From the NCBI GenBank assembly GCA_030632865.1, contig DAOVTY010000149.1:1-7757 (forward strand): DNA of 7,757 nt, read 5' to 3'. The stretch is from Bacteroidota bacterium. Lineage in GTDB: Bacteria > Bacteroidota > Bacteroidia > Bacteroidales > Prolixibacteraceae. How positions within the stretch are numbered: the stretch's first letter is position 1; each line of letters starts with the position of its first letter. Below the pieces are notes generated by a model that was given only the letters and a program-made list of their open reading frames with translations, was not told the origin of the DNA and searched no databases. A program made the translations under genes and the position numbers. Shown here one piece after another: positions 6,279 to 7,757 of this stretch.

Positions 6279-6305
6279 ACACAGGAGAATGATTATGTGC
6301 AAGTT
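6279..6305 (+). repeat. 27-bp dispersed repeat, copy 2
   Basis: This segment begins ACACAGGAG and ends GCAAGTT. It matches the reverse complement of 774-800 at 24 of 27 bases; the differences are at the tenth base and the two bases before GCAAGTT. It lies 18 nt after the PagL-like stop codon, outside any gene. Compared with copy 1 it lacks the left CTTGC arm but has TGTGCAAG at its right. The two copies together suggest an ancestral palindrome of CTTGCACA and TGTGCAAG around a 14-nt loop. Confidence 0.55.
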
Positions 6306-6412
6306 ACATACGACACTTATAAAAAAACAATTATAATCGTATTAAATAGGCAGCTAAAGTTTAGTTATTAAAACTGACAAGTAGTTTAATTTTAATAAGT
6401 CATCGAATTAGA

Positions 6413-6441
6413 TATTTAGTTGAGTTGAGTTCAACTAAATA
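6413..6441. promoter_or_regulatory. 11-bp palindrome with TTTAGTT repeats, candidate operator
   Basis: TATTTAGTTGA (6413-6423) and TCAACTAAATA (6431-6441) are perfect inverted arms around a 7-nt centre. The TTTAGTT core recurs at 6360-6366 and 6449-6455, each time within GTTTAGTTATT. The palindrome lies 72 nt before the ATG at 6513 and upstream of the proposed -33 element, a suitable place for a dimeric regulator. No T-run follows, so it is not a typical terminator. Which protein might bind is unknown. Confidence 0.4.
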
Positions 6442-6459
6442 AACAATGTTTAGTTATTT

Positions 6460-6494
6460 TTTGTTGTAATTAACACAAATTCGAACGAACTTTG
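6460..6494 (+). promoter_or_regulatory. Probable promoter of the CarboxypepD_reg-like gene
   Basis: TTTG at 6460-6463 (and TTG at 6464-6466) is followed by a spacer of 20-23 nt and GAACTTTG (6487-6494), one mismatch from TAnnTTTG. Transcription would begin near 6500, about 12 nt before the ATG. The gene downstream starts a new block of exported proteins. Confidence 0.45.
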
Positions 6495-6512
6495 TAGTGA
6501 TAAAAATAACTG

Positions 6513-7103
6513 ATGAAACTTATAGCTTCTATATTTTTGCTTTTCACTTTTTACACTTCCTTTTCGCAACAGGATATTTTTCAAATTGAAGGTCGGCTTA
6601 TTAACTCACAAATGAACCCGATTGCCGATGCATATATTTTCAATAATAGAAATTTAGACAAGAATGTTACCAACTACAATGGTATTTTTTCTATTTGGGT
6701 AAAACCCGGCGACTCATTAACAATTTCTCATGTTTCGTATTTCAGAAAAGTTGTTACAGTTCATTCACTTTTAGTAAACCCAATTATACTATTAGCAGTA
6801 GATACCATTGCCATTGAAGAGGTCAGTGTTTCGCCAAATCAGAAAACCGATAACGAAATGGCGATGGAAAATATAGAATCAATCAAATTCGACTTCAGAC
6901 CACAACCCGATGATGACTACACAGAAAAAGAACGAATGCAACTATTAATGAACACTGAAGATCGAGTACAACGAACTGCATCATACTCTTTAAGTTTACT
7001 TAGGTTTTCGCCATCAGAAGAGATTGGCAATTTTTTTGAAAAAAGAAAAAAACGTAAAAAGGCGAAAGAGTTCGAATCTACCAAAAAGTTAGAAAAACAG
7101 TAG
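6513..7103 (+). CDS. Secreted CarboxypepD_reg-like domain protein
   Basis: A 196-aa exported protein. The signal peptide is 1-18 (MKLIASIFLLFTFYTSFS before QQ). Residues about 24-102 match the carboxypeptidase-regulatory-like beta-sandwich common in Bacteroidota: IEGRLINSQMNPIADAYIF, then TNYNGIFSIWVKPGDSLTISHVSY and a last strand ending VDTIAIEEVSV. In this phylum the domain usually heads TonB-dependent receptors or other surface proteins. Here no barrel or peptidase follows, only about 90 polar residues with an acidic patch (PDDDYTEKE, 132-140) and a very basic tail (EKRKKRKKAKEF, 176-187). The tail is probably periplasmic and unstructured. The stop is TAG at 7101-7103. The next gene begins 152 nt downstream on the same strand and is also exported, but co-transcription is uncertain. 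The specific function is unknown. Confidence 0.8.
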   Translation: MKLIASIFLLFTFYTSFSQQDIFQIEGRLINSQMNPIADAYIFNNRNLDKNVTNYNGIFSIWVKPGDSLTISHVSYFRKVVTVHSLLVNPIILLAVDTIAIEEVSVSPNQKTDNEMAMENIESIKFDFRPQPDDDYTEKERMQLLMNTEDRVQRTASYSLSLLRFSPSEEIGNFFEKRKKRKKAKEFESTKKLEKQ

Positions 7104-7255
7104 GGAAAGTTTTCATTCTCAGGTTTTATGAAAAAGTTAGAATTTATTTTGATCATTGCTATTTGAAATTTCTAGTTTATCCAGATTAGGGATTATACAT
7201 CAAAATAAAACTGATTGGTATTTTGCAACTTACTTTCAAAATTAAACTTAACATT

Positions 7256-7757
7256 ATGAAACGGATACTCTTTTTTATTGTCACATTTTCATTTTTCACA
7301 ACTATTTCAAATGCACAATCTCCTTACGCTGTACGCGGGCTTTGTATTGCTGCCCCTCAGGTAGATTTGGTTGATGAATTTATAGATTTTATAGATAACA
7401 GACTGGCACCCGACGGATTAAATGTACTTATCCTGCGAATAGATTATAGGTATCAATATAAATCGCATCCCGAGCTAATTGGAAATAACCCATACACCAC
7501 AGAAGATATTAAAAAGTTGGTGAAAATTTGTAGTAAAAAAAACATTAGATTAATCCCTCAAATAAACCTTTTTGGACACCAGTCGTGGCACAGTTCATTA
7601 AGTAAACTATTACAGGTTTATCCTGAATTTGATGAAACACCGGATATTAAACTTCCCGAAAAATATGAATGGCCAAACGACGATGGACTTTATTGTAAAA
7701 GTTATTGTCCACTTCATCCCGAAGTTCACGATGTTGTTTTTGATTTGGTTGATGAAA
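7256..7757 (+). CDS. Exported GH20-like TIM-barrel glycoside hydrolase family protein (5' part, C-terminus beyond window)
   Basis: The frame opens at ATG 7256 and runs 167 codons off the right edge. A signal peptide covers about 1-20 (TISNA before QS). The mature part begins with a TIM-barrel first strand RGLCIAAP (27-34). Then follow an amphipathic helix, LNVLILRIDYRYQY (55-68), a helix TTEDIKKLVKICSKKNIRLIPQINLFGHQSWH (81-112) with the GH20-typical proline-rich strand and Gly-His, and CPLHPEVHDVVFDLVDE (151-167). This resembles the catalytic barrel of family 20 beta-N-acetylhexosaminidases and related proteins. The catalytic Asp-Glu pair would lie beyond the window, so activity cannot be judged. 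It starts straight into the barrel without the usual GH20 N-terminal domain. Periplasmic or surface location is inferred. No clear promoter is seen in the 152-nt gap before it. Confidence 0.7.
   Translation, partial: MKRILFFIVTFSFFTTISNAQSPYAVRGLCIAAPQVDLVDEFIDFIDNRLAPDGLNVLILRIDYRYQYKSHPELIGNNPYTTEDIKKLVKICSKKNIRLIPQINLFGHQSWHSSLSKLLQVYPEFDETPDIKLPEKYEWPNDDGLYCKSYCPLHPEVHDVVFDLVDE

Larger units (their letters stand above)
6261..6512. other. Non-coding region between the PagL-like and CarboxypepD_reg-like genes
   Basis: No gene was found in this 252-nt AT-rich stretch. Directly after the PagL-like stop is a small hairpin, CATCT (6262-6266) pairing with AGATG (6270-6274), without a T-run. It also holds the second 27-bp repeat copy (6279-6305), GTTTAGTTATT twice (6359-6369 and 6448-6458), a perfect 11-bp palindrome (6413-6441) and a likely promoter for the next gene. 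No convincing intrinsic terminator for the PagL-like gene is visible. Confidence 0.6.

Noticed and set aside
6279..6305. Integron attC-like site
   Set aside because: The GTT at the right end is followed by ACAT, which does not fit the attC GTTRRRY core, and no integrase or cassette array is present.
7110..7134. Possible terminator hairpin TTTTCAT / ATGAAAA after the CarboxypepD_reg-like gene
   Set aside because: Only 7 AT-rich pairs around an 11-nt loop and no T-run after it.
6917..7156. 79-codon minus-strand open frame
   Set aside because: Antisense shadow of the C-terminal tail of the CarboxypepD_reg-like gene.
7219..7226. TATTTTGC as a -7 element for the GH20-like gene
   Set aside because: It is one base short of TAnnTTTG and has no TTTG at the proper upstream distance.

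Overview
The window looks like a chromosomal segment of a low-GC Bacteroidota, probably a Bacteroidales-type organism. The evidence is AT-rich DNA, promoters of the Bacteroidota type (TTTG, about 19 nt, TAnnTTTG), starts without Shine-Dalgarno sites, a Bacteroidota-style L34, an RprX/RprY-like two-component pair, DUF1573 and CarboxypepD_reg-like exported proteins, and a futalosine-pathway menaquinone gene. No phage, CRISPR array, tRNA, rRNA or complete insertion sequence was seen.

Layout. Positions 1-3643 are all minus strand. They hold the 5' part of a radical SAM gene (mqnE, running off the left edge), then rpmH (52 aa), which has a near-perfect promoter and a 12-bp inverted repeat behind it. 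Next comes a compact operon read leftwards: sensor histidine kinase (GTG start), OmpR-family response regulator (ATGA overlap) and a half-size TSUP/TauE-SafE membrane protein (11-nt gap). Positions 3824-7757 are plus strand: a secreted DUF1573 protein ending in a strong terminator, a PagL-like outer-membrane beta-barrel protein, a small secreted CarboxypepD_reg-like protein, and the 5' part of an exported GH20-like TIM-barrel protein running off the right edge.

How it fits together. The kinase operon and the DUF1573 gene diverge from a 180-bp region. That region carries three exact TTAACA hexamers plus one degenerate unit, stepped 10-11 bp apart. This is the layout expected for an OmpR/PhoB-type regulator. 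The array sits immediately upstream of, and overlaps, the -33 position of a promoter with a good -7 element but no good -33 element. The simplest model is that the regulator controls both its own operon and the envelope protein DUF1573. The kinase, TSUP protein, DUF1573 protein, PagL-like barrel and the two exported proteins at the right all point to envelope biology.

The more unusual observations are the phased direct repeats, a 27-bp non-coding repeat present in two inverted copies about 5.5 kb apart (one next to a GC-rich hairpin), a PagL-like motif whose expected glutamate position is asparagine, a single-repeat TSUP protein inside a two-component operon, and an 11-bp palindrome with repeated TTTAGTT motifs upstream of the CarboxypepD_reg-like gene. 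I did not find evidence for a clearly new multi-gene system.
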